Positions 38,839 to 46,968 of a stretch of DNA of 64,000 bases are shown piece by piece; within the stretch, counting starts at the first letter, position 1; each line of letters starts with the position of its first letter. The notes beneath the pieces were generated by a model. It made no database searches. It worked only from the letters and a program-made list of their open reading frames with translations, and was not told where the DNA came from. Made by a program: the position numbers and the translations under genes. This DNA is from Corynebacterium yudongzhengii (GTDB taxonomy: Bacteria > Actinomycetota > Actinomycetes > Mycobacteriales > Mycobacteriaceae). The stretch covers positions 1 to 64,000 of the forward strand of contig NZ_CP026947.1 in the NCBI RefSeq assembly GCF_003065405.1. The letters are read 5' to 3'.

Positions 38839-39059
38839 GCGGTGCTGATCGATAACATGTAGGTGGCTTGGCCAGCTAAATCCTGAAGAGCCTAATTATT
38901 CTGGTTCTCCGGACCATGCTGTGGGCGGCCTGGCATCCCAGGGAGAGCCCGGCGGCGGTGGTCGTTGGGATGGCGTCTGGAACTGTCACCAGTTTTGACT
39001 TGTGGAGAATGAACCCGCCGACAGGGGCGTAGGTGGAGGCGGTACCCGAGATCACACCC

Positions 39060-39239
39060 TCAGCAGAGTGCCCGGAAGCTGCGCGTTTGGAATGCCCCGG
39101 ACGCTAGCCCCACCTGCGCGACCTGCGCGCCGGCGCGGCAGAATTCGGAGCCGAGGAACATCACCTGTTGATCATCGGCGTCGGCGGCTGCCATTCGGTC
39201 GAGCTTGGAGAACACGATGACCTTATCGCGGTAGTTGCA
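39060..39239 (-). pseudogene. Recombinase fragment (serine resolvase/invertase-like)
   Basis: On the minus strand 59 codons read YRDKVIVFSKLDRMAAADAD, then DQQVMFLGSEFCRAGAQVAQ, before a stop. FSKLDRMA resembles the S-(R/K)-LDRLA motif in serine recombinase catalytic domains. The N- and C-terminal parts are absent. The assignment rests on this short motif, so it is tentative. Confidence 0.4.
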
Positions 39240-39268
39240 CCTCTGCGGCGTCGCCGACGTGCGGTTCG

Positions 39269-39472
39269 TTAGTAGTCATTGCGGAGATTGTTTCGCTGTG
39301 GGTTGGATTTGTTCAGGTAGATCTGCATCGGCAGCAGGAGAACCAGCGCAATGATCAGTCCCAGCCACCACGGGAAGGAGGTCGCAAAGACAAGTGCGAG
39401 CAGCGCAATCATGACGATGACGCTGACGAGGGTGACAACAGAACGGGTAGTGAAGGTCTTCACAGTATTCAT
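39269..39472 (-). CDS. Small membrane protein in the ABC exporter operon
   Basis: A 67-residue protein with two transmembrane segments (VVTLVSVIVMIALLALVFA and PWWLGLIIALVLLLPMQIYL) and a polar end (NKSNPQRNNLRNDY). It begins 43 bp after the permease gene on the same strand. No family recognised; possibly an accessory of the exporter. Confidence 0.6.
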   Translation of the reverse strand: MNTVKTFTTRSVVTLVSVIVMIALLALVFATSFPWWLGLIIALVLLLPMQIYLNKSNPQRNNLRNDY

Positions 39473-39515
39473 CCTTTTCTGGTGGTGTGGTGCGGTGGTC
39501 GGTGACGAGATGGGG

Positions 39516-40769
39516 TTAGGTGGAAGACAGGGCTTCCCGGAAGGAGACGGTGGTGCCGCTGCGCAAGACCGAGTTTGAGTAGATGCGTCCTGCCAGTGCG
39601 ATCGCCGCAGCCAGTGTCAACAGGGCTATCGCCAGGCTGACCAGCAGCTGCCACGGTGCGACATCGCCGGCGGTCACGAAGACTGGCATCGCGAAAATGT
39701 TGGTCACCGGCGCGTAGGACAAAATCTCTAACGCAGCACCGTTCGGCTTTTCGAAGGCCAGGAATACGACCGCGGCGAACGGAACCATCAGCAGCAGGTA
39801 GACCGGCTGGGTGGCGGTGGAGACGTCGTCCGGGTGGTCGACACGGGCGGCCATAGCGGCCATGAAGGAGGCCAGCAGCGGCACACCGATTAAGACACTG
39901 ATGACGCCGACGACGACCAACTTGACGGGGATTCCCTCAAAGGAGATGCCGTCGCCGAACAGTTCTAGTCCCGCCCAGGTGGCGGCCAGGACCGCGGCGA
40001 CCTGGAGAATGCCGATGATGGTGATCGCGATGATCTTTCCGGCCAGCAGCTGCCACGGGCGCAGCGTCGCCAGCAGGATTTCGACGACACGGGTGGTTTT
40101 CTCCTGGACTACGTCGTTAGCCATGGTCGCGCCCCACAGGAGCACGATGAACACGATTGTCAGGCCGGTGCCCAACGCGAAAAGCAGCGTCGGCATATCG
40201 ACGACGGCTTGTTCGAGGATGATCGGGGTGACGGTGGCATCGGAGACGGCCTCGGTCAACTGCTCTGGGGTAGCGCCGGCTTCGACGGCAGTGGACGTCA
40301 ACGACTGGGTGGACAGCAAGGTCTGCAGCGATTCCAGTAACTGTGGGCTCACCGCCTCCGAGCTGACCAGTGACCAGCTGCCGTCAGCGGCCGGGGTCAG
40401 GTAGGCGTCGACGTCGCCGTTGGTGACGAGTGCTTCGGCTTCGTGCTTGTCCGCGACTTCACGGATTGACCAGGCGCCCTGAGCGCCGGATTCGAGGAGC
40501 CCCGTTAATCCGCCGGACTCCGGCGGAATCGCGATGACCGAGGTGTTGTCACCCCCGCGGTTGAGCAGGGCCGGGGTGAAGAAGGCGACCGCGGTGAAGG
40601 CGATGGTGCTCCACAGGTAGCCGGGGGTCAGTAGCTTGGCCTTCAGCTCGCGGAACAGGACCGCGAAGACGACGGACCAGCGGTTGGTGCCAGCGGTGCG
40701 TGCCAGCTGTGGACGTTGGGAAGGGGGATCGGAGATATGTGGTGGGGGAGATTCATCCAGCGTTGTCAT
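39516..40769 (-). CDS. ABC-2 type transporter permease (NatB-like)
   Basis: The 417-residue permease is started at MTTLDESPPPHISDPP with AAGGAAA before it. It has one N-terminal membrane segment (YLWSTIAFTAVAFFTPAL), a large extracytoplasmic domain (about 70-190) and then five to six C-terminal segments. The conserved VQEKTTRVVEILLATLRPWQLLAGKI loop is typical of ABC-2/NatB permeases. Export of sodium, drugs or peptides is known for relatives; the substrate here is unknown. It follows its ATPase gene by 59 bp. Confidence 0.85.
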   Translation of the reverse strand: MTTLDESPPPHISDPPSQRPQLARTAGTNRWSVVFAVLFRELKAKLLTPGYLWSTIAFTAVAFFTPALLNRGGDNTSVIAIPPESGGLTGLLESGAQGAWSIREVADKHEAEALVTNGDVDAYLTPAADGSWSLVSSEAVSPQLLESLQTLLSTQSLTSTAVEAGATPEQLTEAVSDATVTPIILEQAVVDMPTLLFALGTGLTIVFIVLLWGATMANDVVQEKTTRVVEILLATLRPWQLLAGKIIAITIIGILQVAAVLAATWAGLELFGDGISFEGIPVKLVVVGVISVLIGVPLLASFMAAMAARVDHPDDVSTATQPVYLLLMVPFAAVVFLAFEKPNGAALEILSYAPVTNIFAMPVFVTAGDVAPWQLLVSLAIALLTLAAAIALAGRIYSNSVLRSGTTVSFREALSST

Positions 40770-40828
40770 GGTGTTTCCTTCAGGCGTGGTGGGAAGGGTG
40801 CTCGGTGGTGCTGTTTTGTTTCTGTGCG

Positions 40829-41770
40829 CTAGGCCGCTGCGGTGGTGGGGGAGTCCGCCGTGCCGGACATGGCCGCGGAGTAAATCTCGGTCAGCGGCGG
40901 CAGCCACTGGTAGAAGGCAGTGAGGTCGCCGCTGCGGCGGATAACGTCAATGATGAGCTGTTCGTCGAGGTGCTCGGAAATTTTTACGCGGGTGTGGTTG
41001 CCGTCTTGTGCTTGGACGGACAGATGCTCGGCGTCGTTATCGAGGGCCCGCTCCAGTTGCGACAGCCACGTGGCGCGGGCGACGGGAGTCTCGATGACAT
41101 ACTGTCGTCCGACCGCGCTGCCCAGTTGCTCGTAGGTGCCTTCGGCGATGATGCGGCCGTCGCGCAGGATGCCGATGCGGTCGCAGAGCTTCTCGACTAA
41201 TTCGAGCTGGTGGCTCGAGAAGACGACCGGGATGCCGCGGTCGGCTTCCTCGCGGAGAATGTTCGCGATCGTATTCACAGCACCCGGGTCCAATCCGGAG
41301 AATGGTTCATCCAAGATGAGGGCGGCTGGTTCGTGCACTAGGGCGGCGGCCAGCTGTACGCGCTGCTGGTTACCGAGGCTCAGCGATTCAAGCGGGCTGT
41401 CGAAGCGGCCGGACAGGCCTAAGCGGTGAAGCCAGTAGTCCGCGGCGGCGCGGGCCGAGCGGGCAGTGACACCGTGGACGACGCCGAAGTAAGTCAGCTG
41501 GTCGACGAGTGTCATCTTTGGGTAGAGGCCGCGCTCCTCGGGCATGTAGCCGATTGTCGAGCGCACTCGGTCATCGATGGGGCTTCCGTTTAACCTCACC
41601 GTGCCGGAGTCGGCTTCGCTGATGCCGAGCATGATGCGCATGGAGGTGGTTTTGCCGGCGCCGTTGCCCCCGACGTATCCATAGAGCTCGCCTGGAAGGA
41701 CATCGAGACTGATGCCGCGCAGCACCCGCCGGGAGGTGTAGCTCTTGCTGACATTGTTGAGCTGGAGCAT
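40829..41770 (-). CDS. ABC transporter ATP-binding protein (NatA-like)
   Basis: The 313-residue ATPase begins MLQLNNVSKSYTSRRVLRGI. Walker A is GGNGAGKTTSM, the Q-loop region is IGYMPEERGLYPKMTL, and the signature is ESLSLGNQQRVQLA, where LSLGNQQ replaces LSGGQ as in NatA-type exporters. Walker B is LILDEPFSGLD and the switch His is in FSSHQLELVEKL. About 100 C-terminal residues form an accessory domain. It is first in a three-gene operon divergent from an XRE regulator. Confidence 0.88.
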   Translation of the reverse strand: MLQLNNVSKSYTSRRVLRGISLDVLPGELYGYVGGNGAGKTTSMRIMLGISEADSGTVRLNGSPIDDRVRSTIGYMPEERGLYPKMTLVDQLTYFGVVHGVTARSARAAADYWLHRLGLSGRFDSPLESLSLGNQQRVQLAAALVHEPAALILDEPFSGLDPGAVNTIANILREEADRGIPVVFSSHQLELVEKLCDRIGILRDGRIIAEGTYEQLGSAVGRQYVIETPVARATWLSQLERALDNDAEHLSVQAQDGNHTRVKISEHLDEQLIIDVIRRSGDLTAFYQWLPPLTEIYSAAMSGTADSPTTAAA

Positions 41771-41810
41771 GGTGTTTTCCGTTCGCTGTGGTGATTACAC
41801 CCCCGAAGAT

Positions 41811-41831
41811 ACAACGATGTGTTGTGTATAT
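41811..41831. promoter_or_regulatory. Inverted repeat in the ABC/XRE divergent promoter region
   Basis: ATACAAC and GTTGT(G)TAT form an interrupted palindrome in an AT-rich 129-bp divergent interval. It is a plausible operator for the adjacent XRE-type regulator. Confidence 0.4.
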
Positions 41832-41899
41832 GCAATGTTTTTATGTAAATAAGGGCAGAAAGTGTTGTTCGTGCAAAGGTCAGGTGCTACGCTGGGTCT

Positions 41900-42148
41900 A
41901 TGCCGAGGAAGAAAGAGGTGCGTCCGCTCTACAACCGCCTGCGGGTGTTGCGGACCGAGATGGACCTGTCTCGCAAAGCCTTGGCTGACAAGGTTGACGT
42001 CAACCACCAGACCATCGGTGCGTTGGAGCGGGGCGAACACACTCCCTCGCTCGACTTGGCGATGGCCATTTGCGCGGTGTTCGACTTACCCGTCGAGTCG
42101 GTATTTAGCAGAGAACCTTTCACCTATTCGCCAGACGATTACAGGTAA
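41900..42148 (+). CDS. XRE-family (Cro/CI-type) transcriptional regulator
   Basis: An 82-residue protein that is almost entirely one helix-turn-helix domain (NRLRVLRTEMDLSRKALADK, then VNHQTIGALERGEHTPSLDL). Small XRE proteins of this type commonly control a neighbouring exporter or membrane gene. It is divergent from the NatAB-like operon and 80 bp upstream of a membrane protein gene. No clear ribosome site was seen. Confidence 0.85.
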   Translation: MPRKKEVRPLYNRLRVLRTEMDLSRKALADKVDVNHQTIGALERGEHTPSLDLAMAICAVFDLPVESVFSREPFTYSPDDYR

Positions 42149-42228
42149 GAATTCCGGAGCGTGCTTCCGGGATTAGTTACGTTTGCGGAAAATCATCGAG
42201 ACAAGCGGAGCTGGAGGACCTTGAAGCG

Positions 42229-42648
42229 ATGAAGACAAGAAAAATAGCAGCCATCAGTGCTGCGGCAGTCGCCTGGCTCGTGCTCATCGGTGCGACCCTG
42301 GCGACCGCCTTCGGTTCTATAATCTGGTGGGTAGCGCTTGTCGTGTTCATCCTCTGCTGGCTGATCACTCGCTCCGCCACCCGAGACATTGCTGAAACCC
42401 AGTCCGGGTATCTGGACGAGTACGAACGCAGCCTCAAGTCGCGAGCCTTTACCGCCGGATTCTGGGTTGCGATCGGCGCCGGCGTCGTGCTCATGGTCTT
42501 TCTTGCGGTCATCGGTCAATCCGGTGGAGTCTGGGCCGAGGATGTCCTCCAATCAGTGTGGCAGCTCATCCTGGCTGTGCATCTGCTGATCGCCGCGACA
42601 CCGACCTTCTGGTTGGGTTGGATCACCCGGGAAACTCCCCAGGAATAA
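42229..42648 (+). CDS. Uncharacterised four-segment membrane protein
   Basis: The 139-residue protein has four hydrophobic segments: two at the N-terminus (IAAISAAAVAWLVLIGATLA; IIWWVALVVFILCWLI), then a charged loop with DEYERSLKSRAFTAGF, and two more (FWVAIGAGVVLMVFLAVI; LILAVHLLIAATPTFWLGW). It pairs with the XRE gene just upstream, an arrangement seen in small stress or bacteriocin-related operons. No family assigned. The putative mobile element begins about 50 bp after its stop. Confidence 0.65.
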   Translation: MKTRKIAAISAAAVAWLVLIGATLATAFGSIIWWVALVVFILCWLITRSATRDIAETQSGYLDEYERSLKSRAFTAGFWVAIGAGVVLMVFLAVIGQSGGVWAEDVLQSVWQLILAVHLLIAATPTFWLGWITRETPQE

Positions 42649-42710
42649 CTCTGAGTCGGGGCCCGGTAGCGCCGACTTGGGCTCACCATACAGTCGACAT
42701 ACGGGGGCGC

Positions 42711-43431
42711 CCGTAGACAGTGCACTCACTTGCATCGAAGATCGCCCTCGACAACGAAGTCCGACTCAGCCCCCTTTCTTGACCGTGACCGGCGACCACC
42801 GTCGTTGCCGTCCATGTCCACTCCGGCTTACGCGCCGAACCTGAAGGGTTGCTCGGCCTAGCCCACATCTTCGAGCATATGCGTTTTCGAACGCGCCGCC
42901 GGCTCCGTGGGCGATTCTTTCTGACGGCCCTGAACGGTGCTGTTGCGAACTCACATTTTGAGCCCACTATGCGAAGGCTGGCTTGCTCGCGGCATTGCTG
43001 TGTCGGCAACAGATTCTGACTGCTCTGTGTTGTCAGCGATTGGCGGAGGATGACGGTCATGTTATTCATGGTCTGGTCGCTGTGTGGCTCAACGATGATT
43101 GGCATCGGCAAGACCCTCGGGGAAGCACTACTAGTTGACTCCAGCCGGGGCTCGACACGAATGTCTTTTCGGTGTCGGGAATCGGCGTCCGTAATCTGTG
43201 GAAAAAATGAATTGCACCCTTGCCATTCCAGCCTGGTTCCAGTACTGTGATGTAAAGCACAATTAAATGCCCGCATGAAGGAGCTAGAAGCGTCCTCTGG
43301 GCGGCCCACTCGGGGCCAGGGATAAAAACGCAGGACTCGGATCCTCCGAGGACTGCATGCCGCAGAGAAATCTGTGGCACAGGGGTCGGCGACCGTCGGC
43401 GGCCCGCACGCTGGACCCGAGGAGTGGCGCG
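42711..43431. other. Left non-coding arm of the putative element
   Basis: About 720 bp with no supported gene. Open frames on the minus strand here have no protein-like composition. A GGACTCGGATCCTCCGAGGAC-type hairpin region (about 43333) and a possible promoter around TTGCAC (43212) precede the RHH-like gene. Confidence 0.4.
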
Positions 43432-43668
43432 ATGATTGTGATTCCGGCCGGACGATACGGCCCCAGCAAGGCCCGCGAGGTAGCCGCGGATTCCCTGGTG
43501 CGGATCGATCTCCGCATTCCCGTGTGGATGGCCCGTGAGCTGACGATCCGAGCCTCGCAGGGCAGGCAATCCCGCAACGCCTACGTGGAACAACTACTGG
43601 TGGTGGAACTGCGCCGGGATCGTGGTGATCCCGGCCTTCCTGCGTTTCGGGACAGCCCGCAGGGTTGA
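43432..43668 (+). CDS. Small RHH-like protein
   Basis: A 78-residue protein started at ATG after GAGGAG (7-nt spacing). Its middle part, SLVRIDLRIPVWMARELTIR then ASQGRQSRNAYVEQLL, fits a ribbon-helix-helix pattern (strand LRIDLRIP-like, then two helices). It is the first gene inside the putative mobile element and may regulate it. A second short open reading frame (about 43624-43727, GTG start, ending EDARYH) overlaps its end and may be a real partner or a frameshifted tail. Confidence 0.45.
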   Translation: MIVIPAGRYGPSKAREVAADSLVRIDLRIPVWMARELTIRASQGRQSRNAYVEQLLVVELRRDRGDPGLPAFRDSPQG

Positions 43669-43792
43669 CCCGGATATCGATGATGAAGGCCGTGTCATCG
43701 ACGTCGAAGACGCACGCTACCACTGAGACCACAGAGACAGGAGAGGAAACGACGACACAAGAATACTTAGTGGACCCGCACCAACACATAAA

Positions 43793-43851
43793 GCGGGGCC
43801 AGATCCTGGAAGATCCGGCCCCGCCGATAGCTCAAGTTCCAGAAGAACTTG
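43793..43851 (+). promoter_or_regulatory. Two consecutive RNA hairpins before the leader peptide
   Basis: Hairpin 1: GCGGGGCC(A)GATC pairs with GATC(C)GGCCCCGC (43793-43824). Hairpin 2: CAAGTTC-CAGAA-GAACTTG (43833-43851), a perfect 7-bp stem with a 5-nt loop. They sit 48 nt before the leader start and could gate expression of the recombinase genes. Confidence 0.6.
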
Positions 43852-43898
43852 AACTGCCATTCCCTCTCAAAAACCTCTCAGAGCCTTTAGGAGGAGAC

Positions 43899-43976
43899 AT
43901 GTCTATTCTGACATGCCCGCACGATATCAGCAACCACCAAACCGACCATCTGTACGAAGAAATGGGGTGGGTCTGA
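43899..43976 (+). CDS. 25-codon leader peptide coupled to the recombinase gene
   Basis: The ATG at 43899 follows AGGAGG (4-nt spacing), the strongest ribosome site in the neighbourhood. It encodes the 25-residue MSILTCPHDISNHQTDHLYE-type peptide and ends in TGA whose last base is the first base of the recombinase ATG. Translation of this short frame probably delivers ribosomes to the recombinase start, which has no ribosome site of its own. Confidence 0.55.
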   Translation: MSILTCPHDISNHQTDHLYEEMGWV

Positions 43977-45052
43977 TGGCACGCTTCACGAAAATGGCTG
44001 CTGCGGAACCACCCGAGGAGGACCCGAAGAAGGATCCGCTTAGCTCTGCCAGCGATGCAGCGTCTCGCCATGATCACGGCTTCATGGCCGCCCGCCGCAA
44101 ACCCCGGATTCATGATCACCTCCGCTACGACCGCTTGTGTTCCTTCAGAATCAAGAAGCCGAACCCGGATTTAGCCAGGGATGCCATCAAGGTTGCAGCT
44201 CATGTCTGGTCCTGCACGGGCAAAAAGTCAGACAAACGCGACGCCGATGCCGTGAAATTCCTCGCGAACTATCTCTACGACGTGTCGATATTCTACGGTG
44301 ACATCGACCCCCGCAGAGCCCTGAAGCGCGATGCGGTCGATTCCTGGCTGGCGGCGGCTAAGCATAAGTCGACCAGTGCTCGTACTTACAAGACCGTGCT
44401 GCATACGGCCGGGCGGGTGCTCTACCCGGGGTCTTTCCCGCCGGTGCTCAGTTACAGCAAGCCTCGTTCCCGTCCCGTGGTGCCGGCTAGTCCGGAGTTG
44501 ATCCGGGAACTATATGCCAACTGCACGAGCCTGCCTGAGGTGCATAAGCGTCGAACGCAGCTGATTCTGGATCTGGCCTATCAGGCAGGCTTGCGGTCCT
44601 CGGAGATACTTGATCTGCGCGGCAGTGACGTCACCGCACTGACTCTGGAGACCGGGGAAACTGTCGCCCTTATCCGTGTCCATCGCAAGGGGAAGATCGA
44701 CCGGATCGTCCCGGTGATCTGCCCGGTACGCAGCCGACGCCTCCTTGCGCGTGCCCAAGAAGTAGGCCGCGCGTATTTCCTGCCCACCCCGTCGGGAAAG
44801 CGCCCGCATACCTCCACTATCGGCAATGCGTTTAGCTATCTGCGGGCACGAGGGTTTGCCTCCACCACGGTCGAAGCGCTGAGGGTTCGCTGGATGCTGG
44901 ACATGGTCAACTCCACTTTGCCGACCGCCACGGTGGCCCGGCTATGCGGAAACTCCCTGTTTCGTTCCCTGGACTACCACTCGGAGCACTTGGCTGTCGT
45001 TGAGCCGGAACGACTGGCAGAGCTGCTGCTGCGCGCACGGAGGCTGTCATGA
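43976..45052 (+). CDS. Tyrosine recombinase-like protein with altered active site
   Basis: A 358-residue protein started at MARFTKMAAAEPP, sharing one base with the leader stop. The N-terminal half (about 60-160) looks like a core-binding domain. The C-terminal half has the box I pattern LDLAYQAGLRSSEILDLRGSDV (Arg207), a beta-turn Lys in RVHRKGKIDRIVPV (about 240), VEALRVRWML (Arg303) and LDYHSEHL (Tyr334). The usual His of HxxR is Glu (EALR), and the usual LGHS is CGNS. Arg-Lys-Arg-Tyr remain but both His/His-type positions are changed. It overlaps the next gene by 4 nt. It is either a divergent active recombinase or an accessory DNA-binding derivative. Confidence 0.7.
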   Translation: MARFTKMAAAEPPEEDPKKDPLSSASDAASRHDHGFMAARRKPRIHDHLRYDRLCSFRIKKPNPDLARDAIKVAAHVWSCTGKKSDKRDADAVKFLANYLYDVSIFYGDIDPRRALKRDAVDSWLAAAKHKSTSARTYKTVLHTAGRVLYPGSFPPVLSYSKPRSRPVVPASPELIRELYANCTSLPEVHKRRTQLILDLAYQAGLRSSEILDLRGSDVTALTLETGETVALIRVHRKGKIDRIVPVICPVRSRRLLARAQEVGRAYFLPTPSGKRPHTSTIGNAFSYLRARGFASTTVEALRVRWMLDMVNSTLPTATVARLCGNSLFRSLDYHSEHLAVVEPERLAELLLRARRLS

Positions 45053-46809
45053 CCACCGCAGTATTGTCCTACAGACTGACCAATGAGGTCTTGGAGCGTT
45101 CCTACACTGTGGTAGATCGCTCCGGAGCAGCCGTGTTGATCGACCAGTGTGCTGAGGAATGCCGGGGCGAGGGTGGGCGTCGACCTGTCGGCGTCATCCC
45201 GAGCATGACCACCTATCTTGCTGTGGCCTTGGCGACGATGATGATCCCGACAACGCCTACCGTCAGACGGATCCACCGGTGCATCGACCAGATGAGCCTT
45301 CAGCAGCGCCGTATCGTGGGATTGGATCATGACGGCCCCATCGCCAGTTACTCCAGCCTTCACGCCTGGCTGACCCGCCGGTTGAAGCCACTGGATTCCG
45401 GGCCCGACCTTCCCGCCAGGCGCGTGAGCAACGCCAGTCACCGTGCGATGATGGCCGCGCGGACACTCGAGCAGCAAGAGGCCGCCGCACAGGCTAAGGA
45501 TCTGCTGCACACGGTCGTTAACCTCCTGATCGCTGGCAGTATCGACGACAAGAATCCCGTCGGCGGCGTCGGCGACGTGGTTGCCGACGAGACGATCATC
45601 AGCCTGGCTGGCCCGACGGAAGGCCTCGGTAGCAAGGACGACAAGATGCGGGGTGCTGCCTACATCGGCGCATATTATCTCCGCGACAGGGGTTCCGGTT
45701 CGGTCGTTCTTGGCGAGGGAGCACGAGAGATCAGCAAGCAGGGATTCGGCCTTGGCGTGACTGCTTTATCAAGGGTGGGGTCGAAGAAAAATCTGTATGG
45801 GATCGCCCCAGTCATCACGGCCATCGGCATCGACAAGCCATCGCCGGGTTCTGTTGAGGCGTTGTCGGTGGCCCTTCACCATCACCGGCTTAACGGTCTT
45901 GATCAGCGCAAGAACGCCCCTAACGCGGAACTGCCGAACATGTGCCTGGATATGAGCTACAGCGTGCGCAAAGGTTTTACCTCCATGGTGCTGCGGCAAG
46001 GCTACGCACCGGTAGTGCGCTACCCGAAGAATCGTCAAACCGTTTGGGCCAGCGCCGGCCACGACGACGAGGAGAAACAATCCCCTGGGCCAATACAGAT
46101 CGACGGGACGTTTTATTGTCCGGCTGCGCTGCCGTTAGTCAAGGGACGACGGCTGGTAGGCAGGCTCAAGGATCTCCTCGATGCGCCCGACGGCTTCGAG
46201 GCCCATGACCAGGCGTTACAGAAACTTTTTCCGTTGATGATGGGCACGAACACCAGGCCCTTCGCCTCTCGGTCGAAAGCAGACAATCCGTTTGCCACCA
46301 AGGCGGAGATAGGTGAGGTGCACAAGATCGAGCTGGTCTGTCCTGCTGTGCAGGGGCGGGTGAAGTGTCGGCTGAAGCCAGATTCGCTGCTGGAGTCCTT
46401 CGACAAGCCGGAAGTGCACCCAGAGTGGGAGGCGAGCCGTTTTCGCTGCTGCTTACAGACGACCATGAAACACGTGTACTCCGAGGAGCAGTGGAAGCTG
46501 GCAGCGTGGGCAATGGTGCCGGGAAGCTGGGAACACGCGATCTACTACGAAGCCGCCCGGTCTTTGACTGAGCAACGCTTCGCCATCATGAAATCGCAGT
46601 ATGTGACTAGTCTGCAGGACCTGACCTGGTCGGCACGCCGCGAACCCTTGTTGTGCCTGACCATTGGCTTATGGGTGGCAGCGACCAACATCGCCATCCA
46701 GGGGGCTCATGCTCGAAACCCCCGGCGTCCGAACTCGATGGACCTGCGGTTTCGGCAGTTGGAAAGCTACCTCGGCCGTTCACCTATGAAGACTCCGCCA
46801 CGGACGTAA
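45049..46809 (+). CDS. Large DDE-transposase-like protein
   Basis: A 586-residue protein whose ATG overlaps the recombinase stop (ATGA). I know no named family for it. Several segments look like a RNase H-fold DDE transposase: GDVVADETIISLAG (Asp180), a strand with NMCLDMSYSVRKGFTSMVL (Asp301) followed by VRYPKN, a roughly 150-residue insertion, then EAARSLTEQRFAIMKS (Glu508), the typical place of the catalytic Glu before a basic helix. The N-terminal 110 residues (PTTPTVRRIHRCIDQ) could bind ends. It is far too short for a Tn3-type TnpA. A perfect hairpin follows its stop. Confidence 0.6.
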   Translation: MTTAVLSYRLTNEVLERSYTVVDRSGAAVLIDQCAEECRGEGGRRPVGVIPSMTTYLAVALATMMIPTTPTVRRIHRCIDQMSLQQRRIVGLDHDGPIASYSSLHAWLTRRLKPLDSGPDLPARRVSNASHRAMMAARTLEQQEAAAQAKDLLHTVVNLLIAGSIDDKNPVGGVGDVVADETIISLAGPTEGLGSKDDKMRGAAYIGAYYLRDRGSGSVVLGEGAREISKQGFGLGVTALSRVGSKKNLYGIAPVITAIGIDKPSPGSVEALSVALHHHRLNGLDQRKNAPNAELPNMCLDMSYSVRKGFTSMVLRQGYAPVVRYPKNRQTVWASAGHDDEEKQSPGPIQIDGTFYCPAALPLVKGRRLVGRLKDLLDAPDGFEAHDQALQKLFPLMMGTNTRPFASRSKADNPFATKAEIGEVHKIELVCPAVQGRVKCRLKPDSLLESFDKPEVHPEWEASRFRCCLQTTMKHVYSEEQWKLAAWAMVPGSWEHAIYYEAARSLTEQRFAIMKSQYVTSLQDLTWSARREPLLCLTIGLWVAATNIAIQGAHARNPRRPNSMDLRFRQLESYLGRSPMKTPPRT

Positions 46810-46824
46810 AAACCACCGAGACAT

Positions 46825-46863
46825 CGACCCCTGCGCCGCAACTTTCTTGGGGCGCAGGGGTCG
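46825..46863 (+). terminator. Hairpin terminator after the DDE-like gene
   Basis: CGACCCCTGCGCC pairs exactly with GGCGCAGGGGTCG around a 13-nt loop, 15 bp after the stop codon. There is no clear T-run, so it may alternatively be an element-end structure. Confidence 0.6.
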
Positions 46864-46968
46864 AACACGTTTCTTGCTGGCGCCAACCCGCTGGACTTTA
46901 GGGACCGTTCCTTGCGAACACTGCGTGAGTCACCGTCTTACGGGGGCGCGGACTGTGTCGGGTAGGCG

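Larger units (their letters stand above)
42700..46949 (+). mobile_element. Putative two-recombinase mobile element (tyrosine recombinase-like plus DDE-like)
   Basis: About 4.25 kb of accessory DNA bounded by the 11-bp direct repeat TACGGGGGCGC (42700-42710 and 46939-46949). Just inside, the ends resemble each other as inverted repeats with two small indels: GTAGACAGTGCACTCAC on the left, and GTGAGTCACCGTCTTAC on the right. Inside are a small RHH-like gene, two hairpins, a 25-codon leader, a tyrosine-recombinase-like gene and a DDE-like gene overlapping by 1 and 4 nt, then a 13-bp-stem terminator. The boundaries are an inference; the gene block is not. Confidence 0.55.

Noticed and set aside
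42683..43789. 368-codon open frame on the minus strand in the left arm of the element
   Set aside because: Irregular composition (many Pro, Arg, Ser), no recognisable motif, and it overlaps the plus-strand RHH-like gene.
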